A stretch of DNA of 64,000 nt from Rhodanobacter denitrificans (GTDB lineage: Bacteria; Pseudomonadota; Gammaproteobacteria; Xanthomonadales; Rhodanobacteraceae), in contig NZ_QFWQ01000005.1 of NCBI RefSeq assembly GCF_003335105.1, positions 310,001 through 374,000 on the forward strand. Direction: 5' to 3'. Positions 55,074-64,000 of the stretch are shown here, one piece after another. The notes beneath the pieces are model-generated. The model was not told where the DNA came from. It worked only from the letters and a program-made list of their open reading frames with translations, and did not search any database. Each line of letters starts with the position of its first letter. The stretch's first letter is position 1. The translations under genes were made by a program, and so were the position numbers.

Positions 55074-57707
55074 GTGACCAGAAAAACTCCCCCCCGTTCC
55101 GGGAATCCCGGCGGCACGCCTTCCACGAAGAAGCCCGCCAAGCGGGCACCGCGAGCCGCCGCTGCACCGGACAAGCGCAACAAGGCCGCCGCCGCAGGCG
55201 CCGTGCGCGACCCGAATGCCGATCGCGAGGCGCAGCGTTACGCGCGCCCGATTCCCAGCCGCGAGGCGATCCTCGCCCTGCTGGAGGAACGCGGCGAACT
55301 GCTGACCGAGGCGCGCATCGCCGAAGCGCTGGATCTCCACGACGAACCCGACCTCGAGGCGCTGCGCAAGCGGCTTGCCGCGATGGTGCGCGACGGCCAG
55401 CTGCTGCTGGGCCGGCGCGGCGGCTATGCGCCGACGCAGAAACTGGACCTGATCGCCGGCGTGGTGCTGGCCAATGCCGAGGGCTATGGCTTCCTGCGCC
55501 CGGACGAGGGCGGCGACGACCTGTACCTGTCGCCGCAGCAGATGCGTGCGGTGATGCACGGCGACCGCGTGCTGGCCAGCGTGGTCGGCATCGACCGCCG
55601 CGGCCGCCGGCAGGGCGCGATCGCCGAAGTGCTGCAGCGCCGCTCGCCGCGGCTGGTCGGCCGGGTGGTGATCGACAACGGCGTGACCCTGGTGACGCCG
55701 GACGACCGCCGCCTCGTCCAGGACGTGATGATCAAGCCGGGCAAGGAGCAGGACGCCCGCTCCGGCCAGATCGTGGTGGCCGAGATCACCGACCCGCCGA
55801 CGCCGCAACGCGGACCGATCGGCGAGATCCGCGCGGTGCTGGGCGAACGCCTGCAGCCGTCGCTGGTGGTGGAGATGGCGATCGCCAGCCACGACCTGCC
55901 GCACGAATGGCCGGCCGCGGTGCTGCGCGACGCGGCGCAGGTGGAGTCGGCGGTGACCGCCGCCGAGCGCGAGGGCCGCACCGACCTGCGCCAGCTGCCG
56001 CTGGTGACGATCGACGGCGCCGACGCGCGCGATTTCGACGACGCGGTATACGCCGAACCCAAACGTGGCGGCGGCTGGCGGCTGATCGTGGCGATCGCCG
56101 ACGTCTCGCACTATGTGCAGGTCGGCAGCGCGCTGGACAAGGAAGCGTTCGAGCGCAGCACCTCCACCTACTTCCCCGGCTTCGTGGTGCCGATGCTGCC
56201 GGAGACGCTGTCCAACGGCATCTGCTCGCTGAACCCGAAGGTCGAACGGCTGTGCATGGTCTGCGACATGCTGGTCGACGCCGAGGGCAACGTGACCAGA
56301 TCGAAGTTCTACGACGCGGTGATGCTGTCGCACGCGCGGCTTACCTACGACAAGGTGTGGCAGGCGGTGGGCTTGCGCGAGCAGGACGCGCGCCACGAGG
56401 TGGCCGACGTGCTGCCGCAGCTGGAGAACCTGCATGCGCTGTACAAGGCGATGGCGGGCCAGCGCAAGCGCCGCGGTGCGATCGACTTCGAGACGCCCGA
56501 GGTGAAGTTCCGCCTCGACCAGACCGGCGGCGTCGAATCGATGGGCGCCACCGAGCGCAACGACGCGCACAAGCTGATCGAGGAATGCATGATCGCCGCC
56601 AACGTGCAGGCGGCGCTGTTCCTGGAAAAGAAGAGGGTCCCCGCATTGTTCCGCGCGCACGAGCCGCCGCCGGCGGAGAAGTACGAGGACCTGCAGCAGT
56701 TCCTGCGCGAGTTCAAGCTGCGCATGCCGCCGGTGGACGAGGTGACGCCGGCGGATTTCGCCGAGATCCTGCGCATGGTGCAGGATCGCCCCGAGCGCGA
56801 ACTGATCCAGAGCGTGCTGCTGCGCGCGCAGAGCATGGCGGCCTATCAGCCGGACAACCGCGGCCACTTCGGCCTGGCGCTGCAGGCCTATGCGCACTTC
56901 ACCTCGCCGATCCGCCGCTATCCCGACCTGCTGGTGCATCGTGCGATCCGCTATGCGCTGACCGGCGGCAAGCCGGGCGACTACACCTATACGCCTGCCG
57001 GGATGGCGGCGATGGCGATCCACTGCTCGCAGCGCGAGCGCCGCGCCGAGGAGGCCGAGCGCGATGTGGACGAGCGCTTCAAGTGCGCATGGATGGAGAA
57101 ACACATCGGCAGCGAGTTCGACGGCGTGGTCACCGGCGTCACCTCGTTCGGCCTGTTCGTGGAGCTGGACGAGTCGAAGGTATCCGGCCTGGTGCACATC
57201 AGCCAGCTGATGAACGACTACTACCACTTCGACGCCACCCGCAAGCTGCTCAAGGGCGAGCGCACCGGGGCGCAGTTCCGCCTGGGCGACCACGTGCGCG
57301 TCAAGGTGCTGCGCGCCAGCCTGGAGGATCGCAAGATCGACTTCCGCCTGGTCTCGCCGCGCACGCCGGCCGCGCCGCCGCCCGCAGGGGGCAAGGCCTA
57401 CGACTACGCGGCCGCGGGCGAGCGTTATTCGCTGCCGAAGAAGGCTGCGGCCAAGGCGCCGGGCATGTTCGGCCGCGCCGCGAAGGCGATCGGCCGCGCA
57501 TTCGGCCGCAAGGAGGCCGTGGCCGAAGCGCCCGCGCCGCGCAGGGCCGCGTCGGGAGATAATCCGCCACCGTCCCATGCCGGCACCCGCCAGCAGACCG
57601 ATGCGCAGCGTCCGCGCAAGGCCGCTACCACCCGTGGGCGGGGAATGGCGCCCGCTGCACCGGAGCCCAGGAAGCACGGCGGCCGCAAACCGAAAGGCAA
57701 GTCATGA
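55074..57707 (+). CDS. rnr: Ribonuclease R
   Basis: Processive 3'-5' exoribonuclease (RNB family) that degrades structured RNA. 877 residues from GTG with AAGGA 7 nt upstream. Lys/Arg-rich N-terminus and winged-helix domain, cold-shock domains, RNB catalytic centre with DGADARDFDDAVYAE (about 316-330; the four metal aspartates), TSPIRRYPDLLVHRAI (about 621) and a C-terminal S1 domain (about 680-765), then a basic low-complexity tail (RKAATTRGRGMAPA). Overlaps rlmB by 4 nt, the usual rnr-rlmB pair. Confidence 0.97.
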   Translation: MTRKTPPRSGNPGGTPSTKKPAKRAPRAAAAPDKRNKAAAAGAVRDPNADREAQRYARPIPSREAILALLEERGELLTEARIAEALDLHDEPDLEALRKRLAAMVRDGQLLLGRRGGYAPTQKLDLIAGVVLANAEGYGFLRPDEGGDDLYLSPQQMRAVMHGDRVLASVVGIDRRGRRQGAIAEVLQRRSPRLVGRVVIDNGVTLVTPDDRRLVQDVMIKPGKEQDARSGQIVVAEITDPPTPQRGPIGEIRAVLGERLQPSLVVEMAIASHDLPHEWPAAVLRDAAQVESAVTAAEREGRTDLRQLPLVTIDGADARDFDDAVYAEPKRGGGWRLIVAIADVSHYVQVGSALDKEAFERSTSTYFPGFVVPMLPETLSNGICSLNPKVERLCMVCDMLVDAEGNVTRSKFYDAVMLSHARLTYDKVWQAVGLREQDARHEVADVLPQLENLHALYKAMAGQRKRRGAIDFETPEVKFRLDQTGGVESMGATERNDAHKLIEECMIAANVQAALFLEKKRVPALFRAHEPPPAEKYEDLQQFLREFKLRMPPVDEVTPADFAEILRMVQDRPERELIQSVLLRAQSMAAYQPDNRGHFGLALQAYAHFTSPIRRYPDLLVHRAIRYALTGGKPGDYTYTPAGMAAMAIHCSQRERRAEEAERDVDERFKCAWMEKHIGSEFDGVVTGVTSFGLFVELDESKVSGLVHISQLMNDYYHFDATRKLLKGERTGAQFRLGDHVRVKVLRASLEDRKIDFRLVSPRTPAAPPPAGGKAYDYAAAGERYSLPKKAAAKAPGMFGRAAKAIGRAFGRKEAVAEAPAPRRAASGDNPPPSHAGTRQQTDAQRPRKAATTRGRGMAPAAPEPRKHGGRKPKGKS

Positions 57708-58450
57708 GCGAGAGCTGGATCGTCGGCATCAATCCCGTCGAGGGCGCATTGAGCAACGATGCCGAGCGCGTGCGTGAGGTACTGGTCGAGAACGGCCAGC
57801 GCAATGCGCGCGTGCTGGAGCTGGCCGAGCGCGCGAAGAAACTGGACATCCCGGTGCGGCACCGCCCGCGCGACGAACTGGACAGACTGGCCGGCGAAGC
57901 GCGCCACCAGGGCGTGGCGGCGCGTTACGAGGCGGCGCCGGCGGCGCACGAGAGCGACCTGGCCCGCCTGCTCGAGCGCGACGGCGGCGACTCGCTGGTG
58001 CTGGTGCTCGACGGCGTCACCGACCCGCACAACCTCGGGGCCTGCCTGCGCAGCGCCGCGGCGGCGAAGGTCACCGCGGTGATCGTGCCGAAGGACCGTG
58101 CGGTCGGCCTCACCCCGGTGGCTCGCCGCGCCTCGGCCGGCGGCGCCGACCGGGTGCCGCTGATCGCAGTGACCAATCTGGCACGCACGCTGCGCGAGCT
58201 GAAGGACGCCGGCGTGTGGATCACCGGCCTGGCCGGCGACACCGACACCACCATCTACGGCATCGATTTCAAGGGGCCGGTGGCACTCGTGCTGGGCAGC
58301 GAAGGCGAAGGCATCCGCCGGCTCACCCGCGAGTTGTGCGATTTCGTGGCGAAGATCCCGATGCCGGGTGCGATGGAAAGCCTCAACGTTTCCGTCGCCA
58401 CCGGCGTCGTGCTGTTCGAGGCACTGCGCCAGCGGAGCGCGAAACTATGA
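57704..58450 (+). CDS. rlmB: 23S rRNA (guanosine-2'-O)-methyltransferase RlmB
   Basis: SpoU/TrmH-fold enzyme methylating G2251 of 23S rRNA. 248 residues. N-terminal substrate-binding domain with GINPVEGAL, then knot motifs: LDGVTDPHNLGACLRSA (about 104), GSEGEGIRRL (about 198) and IPMPGAMESLNVSVATGVVL (about 218). ATGA overlaps on both sides link it to rnr and the following small membrane-protein gene. Confidence 0.96.
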   Translation: MSESWIVGINPVEGALSNDAERVREVLVENGQRNARVLELAERAKKLDIPVRHRPRDELDRLAGEARHQGVAARYEAAPAAHESDLARLLERDGGDSLVLVLDGVTDPHNLGACLRSAAAAKVTAVIVPKDRAVGLTPVARRASAGGADRVPLIAVTNLARTLRELKDAGVWITGLAGDTDTTIYGIDFKGPVALVLGSEGEGIRRLTRELCDFVAKIPMPGAMESLNVSVATGVVLFEALRQRSAKL

Positions 58451-58719
58451 ACCTGATGTGGCATGACTGGGCCGGTTACATCGGCGTGGTGCTGGTCCTG
58501 CTGGCGTTCCTGCTGCTGCAGGCGCACAAGCTGCACGGCAACGGCCTGACCTACCAGGTGATGAACATCGTCGGCGCGCTGGGCGTGTTGCTGTCGCTGC
58601 TGTTCGGCAGCTTCAACCTGTCCGCGTTCGTGATGGAAGTGGCCTGGGCCGCGATCGGCATCTTCGGCGTGTTGCGTGGCCTGCGCCTGCGTCGCGGGAA
58701 GGATTCGCGGTTGCCTTGA
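58447..58719 (+). CDS. Small membrane protein, CBU_0592-like
   Basis: 90 residues, three hydrophobic helices (about 8-25, 37-53, 57-77) with a basic C-terminus (RLRRGKDSRLP). The order W-x-G-Y-I-G-V-V-L-V-L-L then LTYQVMNIVGALGVLLS fits the CBU_0592 family of unknown function. Translationally coupled to rlmB by a 4-nt overlap; last gene of the rnr operon. Confidence 0.75.
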   Translation: MNLMWHDWAGYIGVVLVLLAFLLLQAHKLHGNGLTYQVMNIVGALGVLLSLLFGSFNLSAFVMEVAWAAIGIFGVLRGLRLRRGKDSRLP

Positions 58720-58746
58720 ATCCGGGGCGCGTCCTGCGCCGCCGAC

Positions 58747-59469
58747 TCACTCGCCGAGCTTGGTGATTTCCGGGTTCGAGGTGAGGTCGCGCTTGCTGCG
58801 CTGCTTGTCCAGCGGCTCTCCGGTGACCTGGAACCAGATGTTCTCGGCGATGTTGGTGGCGTGGTCGCCGACGCGCTCGATGTTCTTGGCCATGAACAGC
58901 AGATGCGTGCAAGGGGTGATGTTGCGCGGATCTTCCATCATGTAGGTGAGCAGCTGGCGGAAGTAGCCGGTGTAGGCCTCATCCAGCACGGCGTCGTCCT
59001 TCCACACCTGGTAGGCGCGTTCGGCGTCGCGGTCGCGATAGGCCAGCAGCACCTCGCGCACCTCCTCTGCGGCCAGTTCGGCCAGATGGCGCAGCCCGCC
59101 GACCGGCGCCACCGGCGCCACCATCGACAGCGGGATCGAGCGCTTGGCGACGTTGGCGGCGTAGTCGCCGATGCGTTCGATGTCGGAAGCGATGCGCAGG
59201 GCGGCGTACACGTTGCGCAGGTCGCCGGCCATCGGCGCGCGCAGCGCCAGCAGGCGCACCACGTCGTGGCCGATCTCCTGCTCCATCTGGTCGATCGCGT
59301 CGTCGTTGCCGACCACGCGCTGCGCGGCGCGCTCGTCGCGCCGTTCGAGCACGTCGATGGCCGCTTCCAGCTGGGTCACCGCCAGTTCGCCCATGCGCAC
59401 GATCTCGCCGGTGAGCCTGGCCAGCTCGCTGTCGTAACTCTTGATGATGTGGTCTGTGCCGGTATTCAT
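58747..59469 (-). CDS. phoU: Phosphate regulon protein PhoU
   Basis: Cytosolic negative regulator linking Pst transport to PhoR. 240 residues, two three-helix bundle repeats; metal-binding E/D motifs in ASDIERIGDYAANVAKR (about 91-107) and MAKNIERVGDHATNIAENIW (about 193-212). Last gene of pstSCAB-phoU on the minus strand, 17 bp after pstB. Confidence 0.96.
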   Translation of the reverse strand: MNTGTDHIIKSYDSELARLTGEIVRMGELAVTQLEAAIDVLERRDERAAQRVVGNDDAIDQMEQEIGHDVVRLLALRAPMAGDLRNVYAALRIASDIERIGDYAANVAKRSIPLSMVAPVAPVGGLRHLAELAAEEVREVLLAYRDRDAERAYQVWKDDAVLDEAYTGYFRQLLTYMMEDPRNITPCTHLLFMAKNIERVGDHATNIAENIWFQVTGEPLDKQRSKRDLTSNPEITKLGE

Positions 59470-59486
59470 GATGGGGTCCTGTGTGA

Positions 59487-60296
59487 TCAGCCGAAGCGCC
59501 CGGTGATGTAATCCTCGGTCTGCTTCTTGCCCGGCTTGGTGAAGATCCTTTCGGTCCGGTCGAACTCGATCAGCTCGCCCAGGTACATGAAGGCGGTGAG
59601 GTCGGAGACGCGCGCCGCCTGCTGCATGTTGTGGGTGACAATGACGATGGTGAACTGGCTTTTCAACTCCTCCACCAATTGCTCGATGCGGCCGGTGGCG
59701 ATCGGGTCGAGCGCCGAGGTCGGCTCGTCCAGCAGCAGCACCTCGGGCTTCAGCGCGATCGCGCGGGCGATGCACAGGCGCTGCTGTTGGCCGCCGGAGA
59801 GCCCGAGCGCGTTCTGTTTCAGCTTGTCCTTCACCTCGTCCCATAGCGCGGCGCTGCGCAGCGCCTGTTCCACCCGCTTCTCCATGTCCGCCTTCGACAG
59901 CTTCTCGTGGTGGCGGATGCCGTAGGCGACGTTCTCGAAGATCGTCATCGGGAACGGTACCGGCTTCTGGAACACCATGCCGACCTTGCTGCGCAGACGA
60001 TTCAGCGAGTAGCCGGGGCCGAGGATGTCCTCGTCATCGAGCAGGATCCGGCCCTTCGCCTCCAGTTTCGGATAGATCGCGTAGATGCGGTTGAAGACGC
60101 GCAGCAGGGTCGACTTGCCGCAACCGGACGGACCGATGATCGCGGTGACCTGCTTTTCCGGGATATCCATGTTGATGCCTTTCAGCGCCTGGAATCCGTC
60201 GTAGTAGAAATGCAGGTCGCGTACGGCGAGCTTCGGGGCCACCGTCGCTGCAGCGGTCTCCGGCGCCGAGCTCATGGCGAGAGCGGAATCAGTCAT
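59487..60296 (-). CDS. pstB: Phosphate ABC transporter ATP-binding protein PstB
   Basis: 269 residues; ATPase of the high-affinity phosphate importer. Walker [10 protein letters not shown] (about 55-63), Q-loop [11 protein letters not shown], signature LSGGQQQRL (about 169), Walker [13 protein letters not shown] (about 188) and switch His in [12 protein letters not shown]. Overlaps pstA by 8 nt. Confidence 0.97.
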   Translation of the reverse strand: MTDSALAMSSAPETAAATVAPKLAVRDLHFYYDGFQALKGINMDIPEKQVTAIIGPSGCGKSTLLRVFNRIYAIYPKLEAKGRILLDDEDILGPGYSLNRLRSKVGMVFQKPVPFPMTIFENVAYGIRHHEKLSKADMEKRVEQALRSAALWDEVKDKLKQNALGLSGGQQQRLCIARAIALKPEVLLLDEPTSALDPIATGRIEQLVEELKSQFTIVIVTHNMQQAARVSDLTAFMYLGELIEFDRTERIFTKPGKKQTEDYITGRFG

Positions 60297-61155
60297 GGGA
60301 CACCTTGGTGCGGAAGAGGATCAGGCGGGAAGCCAGGCTGAGCAGCAGCACGAACATGGTGACCACGAACGCGCCGGCCCAGGCCAGCGCATGCATCGCC
60401 TCGCCCGGGTCGTTGGCGTACTGGTAGATGATCTGCGGCAGGCTGGACATCTTGTCGATCGGGTTGAGCGCCATGTAGTTGTTGCCGAATGCCGTGAACA
60501 GCAGCGGCGCGGTCTCGCCGCTGATCCTCGCCAGCGCCAGCAGCACGCCGGTGATGATGCCCGAGCGCGCGGCGCGGATCAGGATCTGCAGGGTCAGCTT
60601 CCACTGCGGCACGCCCAGCGACAGCGCCGCCTCGCGCAGGGTGGATGGCACCAGCCGCAGCATCTCGTCGGTAGTGCGCACGATCACCGGCAGCGCGATC
60701 AGCGCCAGCGCCACGCCGCCGGCGAAGCCGGAGAAGGTGGTGCTGCCGTGGGTGAGGGCAGTACTCGGCAGTACGATGATGGTGTAGACGAACAGGCCCA
60801 TCACGATCGACGGCGCCGACAGCAGGATGTCGTTGAGGAAGCGGATCGATTCGCCCAGCCGGGTGCGGTCGGCGTATTCGGCCAGCCAGGTGCCGGCCAG
60901 CACGCCGATCGGGGTGGCGATGGCGATGCCGATGAAGTTGATGATCAGGCTGCCGACCATCGAGTTCAGCAGGCCGCCGTCCTCGCCGTAGGCAGTGACC
61001 TTGGTGAACAGTTTCAGGTCCAGTGCGCCGATGCCCTGGCGCAGCGTTTCCCACAGGATCCAGGCCAGGAAGGCCAGGCCGACCAGGGTGGCCAGCATGC
61101 TCAGCGTCATCGCGGCCGCGTTGGTGATGCGGCGGCGCAGGTACAGCGCGCTCAT
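60289..61155 (-). CDS. pstA: Phosphate ABC transporter permease PstA
   Basis: 288 residues with six hydrophobic helices. The coupling EAA-like motif [17 protein letters not shown] (about 189-205) contacts PstB; family segments [20 protein letters not shown] (about 119-138) and [16 protein letters not shown]. Start overlaps the pstC stop (TGATG). Confidence 0.96.
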   Translation of the reverse strand: MSALYLRRRITNAAAMTLSMLATLVGLAFLAWILWETLRQGIGALDLKLFTKVTAYGEDGGLLNSMVGSLIINFIGIAIATPIGVLAGTWLAEYADRTRLGESIRFLNDILLSAPSIVMGLFVYTIIVLPSTALTHGSTTFSGFAGGVALALIALPVIVRTTDEMLRLVPSTLREAALSLGVPQWKLTLQILIRAARSGIITGVLLALARISGETAPLLFTAFGNNYMALNPIDKMSSLPQIIYQYANDPGEAMHALAWAGAFVVTMFVLLLSLASRLILFRTKVSHD

Positions 61156-62150
61156 CAGCGACCCTCCTTGCTGGCCAGCCGGCGCAGCATCAGCCGGGCG
61201 ATCAGCAGCACGACGAAGGTGACCACGAACAGCAGGAAGGCCAGCGCCATCAGCGCGGACTTCTGCAGGCCCGCCGCCTCGCTGAACTGGTTGGCGATGG
61301 TCGAGGCGATCGAGGCGCCGGGGTCGAGCAGCGAGGCCGACAGGTGCATGGCGTTGCCCAGCACGAAGGTCACCGCCATGGTCTCGCCCAGCGCACGGCC
61401 GAGGCCGAGGAAGATGCCGCCGATCACCGCCGAGCGGGTATACGGCAGCACGATGTCCCAGGACACCTCCCAGGTGCTGGAGCCGAGCGCGTAGGCCGAT
61501 TCCTTCAGCCGGGTCGGCACGGTCTGGAACACCTCGCGCATCACCGAGGAGATGAACGGGATGATCATGATCGCCAGTACGATGCCGGCGACCAGGATGC
61601 TGGCGCCGAACGGATAGTCGCTGCCGAACAGCTTGCCGACGAACGGCACATGCCCGGCGACCCACGACAGCTTGCCGTCGTCGGGCTTGTTGCCGAGGTT
61701 GCTGGTCAGCCACGGTTTGACATGGTCGGCGAAGAACGGGGCGAAGATGAACAGGCCCCACATGCCGTAGATGATCGAGGGGATGCCCGCTAGCAGCTCG
61801 ATGGCCGAGGCGACCGGGGTGCGCATCCAGGCGGGCGCGACCTCGGAGAGGTAGACGGCGATGCCGAAGCTGATCGGCACCGCGATCAGCAGCGCAATGA
61901 ACGAGGTGGCGATGGTGCCGTAGACCGGCACCAGCGCGCCATAGACATCGTTGCCCGGATCCCATTCCGAACTGACCAGGAAGTGCCAGCCGAAGGTGCC
62001 GAACGCATCACGGCCGCCCCACAGCGTGGCGCCGGCGGCACCAAGCAGCGAGGCCAGCACGATCAGTGCGCAACCCTTCAGCAGCCAGCGGAACAGCCGT
62101 TCGTTGCGGGCATCGCGGCGACTGCGCTGTTCCAGGATGTCGGTGGACAT
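61155..62150 (-). CDS. pstC: Phosphate ABC transporter permease PstC
   Basis: 331 residues. N-terminal basic arm, then helices from about residue 25; IELLAGIPSIIYGMWGLFIF (about 113-132), EAA-like motif LKESAYALGSSTWEVSW and LGRALGETMAVTFVLG. An ATG 24 nt upstream (62174), with GGA 5 nt before it, is an equally possible start. Separated from pstS by a terminator-like hairpin, so pstCAB-phoU is expected to be expressed less than pstS. Confidence 0.95.
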   Translation of the reverse strand: MSTDILEQRSRRDARNERLFRWLLKGCALIVLASLLGAAGATLWGGRDAFGTFGWHFLVSSEWDPGNDVYGALVPVYGTIATSFIALLIAVPISFGIAVYLSEVAPAWMRTPVASAIELLAGIPSIIYGMWGLFIFAPFFADHVKPWLTSNLGNKPDDGKLSWVAGHVPFVGKLFGSDYPFGASILVAGIVLAIMIIPFISSVMREVFQTVPTRLKESAYALGSSTWEVSWDIVLPYTRSAVIGGIFLGLGRALGETMAVTFVLGNAMHLSASLLDPGASIASTIANQFSEAAGLQKSALMALAFLLFVVTFVVLLIARLMLRRLASKEGR

Positions 62151-62195
62151 GATGGATGCTTCGATGGCTGGCATGGTGATCCAGTAGGAGGGTTG

Positions 62196-62238
62196 AAAAA
62201 TCCGACGCCCCCGACGGCAGGGCCGGCGGGGGCGTCGG
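62196..62238 (-). terminator. Intra-operon terminator between pstS and pstC
   Basis: On the minus strand CCGACGCCCCCG pairs with CGGGGGCGTCGG (12 bp) and is followed by TTTTT. Located 18 nt after the pstS stop; likely a partial terminator giving excess PstS over the permease. Confidence 0.85.
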
Positions 62239-62256
62239 CTTTCTTGCTTTACGTTA

Positions 62257-63291
62257 TCAGTGCTTGAACTCGGACGCCCAGTACGCCTCGATCTGGCTGA
62301 CCAGGGTCGCCGGCAGCGGCACATAGTCCAGCGCGCTCGCGGCCGCCTGGCCGTGCTCCAGGGCGGACTTGAAGAAGTCGAAGGCGACCTTGCTGTTGGC
62401 GGCGTTCTTCGGCGACTTGTACATGATCACCCAGGTGGTGGCGGTGATCGGCCAGGCCTGTTTGCCCGGGGCGTTGGTCATGATCAGGTTGAAATCCTTC
62501 GCATGGGCCCAGTCGGCGGTGGCAGCCGCGGCGGCGAAGCTTTCGGCGTTCGGCGAGAGCACCTTGCCGGCGGCGTTCTTCATGTTGACCCAGCTGATCT
62601 TGTTCTTCACCGCGTAGGCGTACTCGACGTAGCCGATCGAGCCCTTGATCTGGCGCACGTACTGCGACACGCCCTCGTTGCCCTTGCCGCCCACGCCGGT
62701 CGGCCATTCCACGGCCGTGCCGAACTTCACCTTCTCGGCCCATTCCGGACTGACCTTGGACAGGTAGTTGGTGAAGTTGAAGGTGGTGCCCGAACCATCC
62801 GAGCGATGCACCACGGTGATCTTGCCGGCCGGCAGGCTCAGGCCGGCGTTCAGCGCGGCGATCTTCGGGTCGTTCCAGTTGTTGATCTTGCCCTGGAAGA
62901 TGTCAGCCAGGGTGGCGCCGTCGAGCTTGATCTGGCCGGCCTGCACGCCGGCGATGTTGACCACCGGCACGATGCCGCCGACCACGACCGGGAACTGGCC
63001 CAGGCCGAACTTCTTCAGGTCCTCGGCTTTCAGCGGCGCGTCGGAGGCGCCGAAGTCGATGGTGCCTTCCTTGATCTGCGCGATGCCGGCGCCGGAGCCG
63101 ACCGACTGGTAATTGAGGTGGTTGCCGGTCTTCTCGGCATACGCAGCCGACCACTTGGACATGACCGGGTAGACGAAGCTGGAACCGGCACCGGTGATGT
63201 CGGTGGCGTTTGCAGCGGCGCCGAACGTCGAAGCCACCGCCAGTGCGGCAACGGCAGCGAAGCGAAGCGGGGATTTATGGTTGATCGACAC
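62257..63291 (-). CDS. pstS: Phosphate-binding protein PstS
   Basis: Periplasmic phosphate receptor of the Pst importer. 344 residues from GTG with AAGGAG 5 nt upstream; signal peptide cleaved after ANA (about 29). Phosphate-binding segments GAGSSFVYPVMSKW (about 34-47), GSGAGIAQIKEGTIDFGASD (about 66-85) and RSDGSGTTFNFTNYL (about 164-178). First gene of the operon. Confidence 0.97.
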   Translation of the reverse strand: MSINHKSPLRFAAVAALAVASTFGAAANATDITGAGSSFVYPVMSKWSAAYAEKTGNHLNYQSVGSGAGIAQIKEGTIDFGASDAPLKAEDLKKFGLGQFPVVVGGIVPVVNIAGVQAGQIKLDGATLADIFQGKINNWNDPKIAALNAGLSLPAGKITVVHRSDGSGTTFNFTNYLSKVSPEWAEKVKFGTAVEWPTGVGGKGNEGVSQYVRQIKGSIGYVEYAYAVKNKISWVNMKNAAGKVLSPNAESFAAAAATADWAHAKDFNLIMTNAPGKQAWPITATTWVIMYKSPKNAANSKVAFDFFKSALEHGQAAASALDYVPLPATLVSQIEAYWASEFKH

Positions 63292-63365
63292 GGTGGCTCC
63301 TTGGGTGAGGTCGGATGCGACCCGGCCATTTCAGGCTCTGCGTGTTGCCATTGAATGAAATGAAT

Positions 63366-63383
63366 GTTGCAGTCAAATGACAA
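63366..63383 (-). promoter_or_regulatory. PHO-box-like PhoB site upstream of pstS
   Basis: On the minus strand TTGTCAT-TTGA-CTGCAAC resembles the 18-bp PHO box CTGTCAT-AAAT-CTGTCAC (one mismatch in the first 7-mer, two in the second). It lies about 75 nt before the pstS start with a further TGACAG just upstream. Confidence 0.5.
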
Positions 63384-63413
63384 ACTGTCATCTTTCCGGT
63401 CGCCCGGCCGTGT

Positions 63414-64000
63414 TCAGGCCGCGTCGAGGCCGGCGTGGAGCTGCTCGATCGATTCCAGCTGGCGCCAGCGGTTGACCACGCTGCAGAACAGGTCGGCAGT
63501 GCGCTCGGCGTCGTAGACCGCCGAATGCGCCTCGCTGCTGTCGAAGGCATGGCCTGCGGCCAGCACGGCCTTGCTCAATACGGTCTGGCCGTACGCAAGG
63601 CCGCCGAAGCTGACCGTGTCGAAGCAGCTGAACGGGTGGAACGGGTTGCGCTTGTGCCCGGTACGGCGCACTGCCTGGTTCAGGAAGCCAAGGTCGAACG
63701 CGGCGTTGTGGCCGACCAGGATCGCCCGCTGGCAGCCGGCTTCGCGCACCGCCTCGCGTACCACCTTGAAGATCAGGTCCAGCGCCAACTGTTCGGCCAG
63801 GGCGCCGCGCAGCGGGTTGTCCGGGTCGATGCCGGTGATCTCCAGCGAGCGCGGATCCAGATTCGCCCCCGGAAACGGCTCCACATGGGTGGACACGGTG
63901 GGTTGCCGGTGCAGGTAGCCGCCGGCATCCATGGCCAGCGGCACTGCGGCGATCTCGAGCAGGGCATCGTGCTCGGCGTCGAAACCGCCGGTTTCCACGT
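63414..64000 (-). CDS. rnt: Ribonuclease T, partial (cut by right edge)
   Basis: DEDDh 3'-5' exoribonuclease that trims tRNA and other stable RNA 3' ends. About 195 residues present; the N-terminus lies beyond the window and the GTG at 63998 is the internal Val of the exonuclease motif D-V-E-T-G-G. Further motifs: [14 protein letters not shown] (about 94-107), [18 protein letters not shown] and the final [14 protein letters not shown] with the catalytic His/Asp. Length and motifs match RNase T rather than the DnaQ proofreading subunit. Confidence 0.92.
   Translation of the reverse strand, partial: VETGGFDAEHDALLEIAAVPLAMDAGGYLHRQPTVSTHVEPFPGANLDPRSLEITGIDPDNPLRGALAEQLALDLIFKVVREAVREAGCQRAILVGHNAAFDLGFLNQAVRRTGHKRNPFHPFSCFDTVSFGGLAYGQTVLSKAVLAAGHAFDSSEAHSAVYDAERTADLFCSVVNRWRQLESIEQLHAGLDAA

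Noticed and set aside
55059-57677. About 870-codon open frame antisense to rnr
   Set aside because: Mirror frame of a clear RNase R gene; no start signal, no domain.

Overview
The window is chromosomal DNA from a GC-rich gammaproteobacterium, most likely Lysobacterales/Xanthomonadales and probably near Rhodanobacter or Dyella (inference from gene content, gene order, very high GC and GTAG-type REP elements; not tested by a search). It reads as a core-genome segment with one visibly foreign, partly decayed patch at about 34.1-37.4 kb.

Layout. 1-10 kb: a dispersed 2-methylcitrate (propionate) cluster, prpE (cut by the left edge), prpB, prpC and prpD. It is interrupted by the ahpC-ahpF peroxide-defence pair, a dicarboxylate/amino-acid symporter and a TerC-family gene behind a Mn2+ (yybP-ykoY) riboswitch. 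10-13.7 kb: an OmpA-like porin, a pseudouridine synthase and kbl. 13.7-18.6 kb: a giant DUF748/AsmA-like protein gene lies between kbl and tdh, the two genes that convert threonine to glycine. 18.7-23.2 kb: a secreted debranching-enzyme-like protein and an S46 dipeptidyl peptidase. 23.3-29.7 kb: the classic miaA-hfq-hflX-hflK-hflC-DUF2065-purA block. 29.7-30.4 kb: a REP-associated transposase (RAYT) with three matching REP hairpins. 30.4-33.4 kb: the D-alanine catabolic set dadR / dadA-alr.

33.5-37.4 kb is the accessory patch: an HD-domain gene with one in-frame amber codon, a YoeB-like toxin remnant, a type I restriction subunit gene (hsdR) deleted so that it runs directly into the tail of hsdS, a winged-helix plus PD-(D/E)XK nuclease-like gene, and an unknown gene of lower GC. 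37.6-40.4 kb: two overlapping amidohydrolase genes, the second without the metal-binding HxH. 41-44.7 kb: an ECF sigma/anti-sigma pair divergent from a subtilase and a secreted low-complexity protein. A decayed copy of part of the anti-sigma gene lies 3 kb away at 47.2-47.5 kb. 45-51 kb: a LytTR two-component pair, a GAF/class III cyclase and a PAS-GGDEF diguanylate cyclase. 51-54.3 kb: gcvP under a tandem glycine riboswitch with a clear promoter. 54.3-58.7 kb: a VOC protein, tRNA-Leu(CAG), rnr-rlmB and a small membrane protein. 58.7-63.4 kb: phoU-pstBAC-pstS on the minus strand with an intra-operon terminator and a PHO-box-like site. The right edge cuts rnt (RNase T).

How the parts connect. 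Threonine degradation (tdh, kbl) produces glycine, which the riboswitch-controlled glycine decarboxylase (gcvP) consumes. The prp genes detoxify and use propionyl-CoA. ahpCF, the Mn-responsive TerC protein, Hfq/HflXKC and Pst/PhoU form a stress and ion/phosphate layer. No CRISPR array, rRNA operon or prophage was seen.
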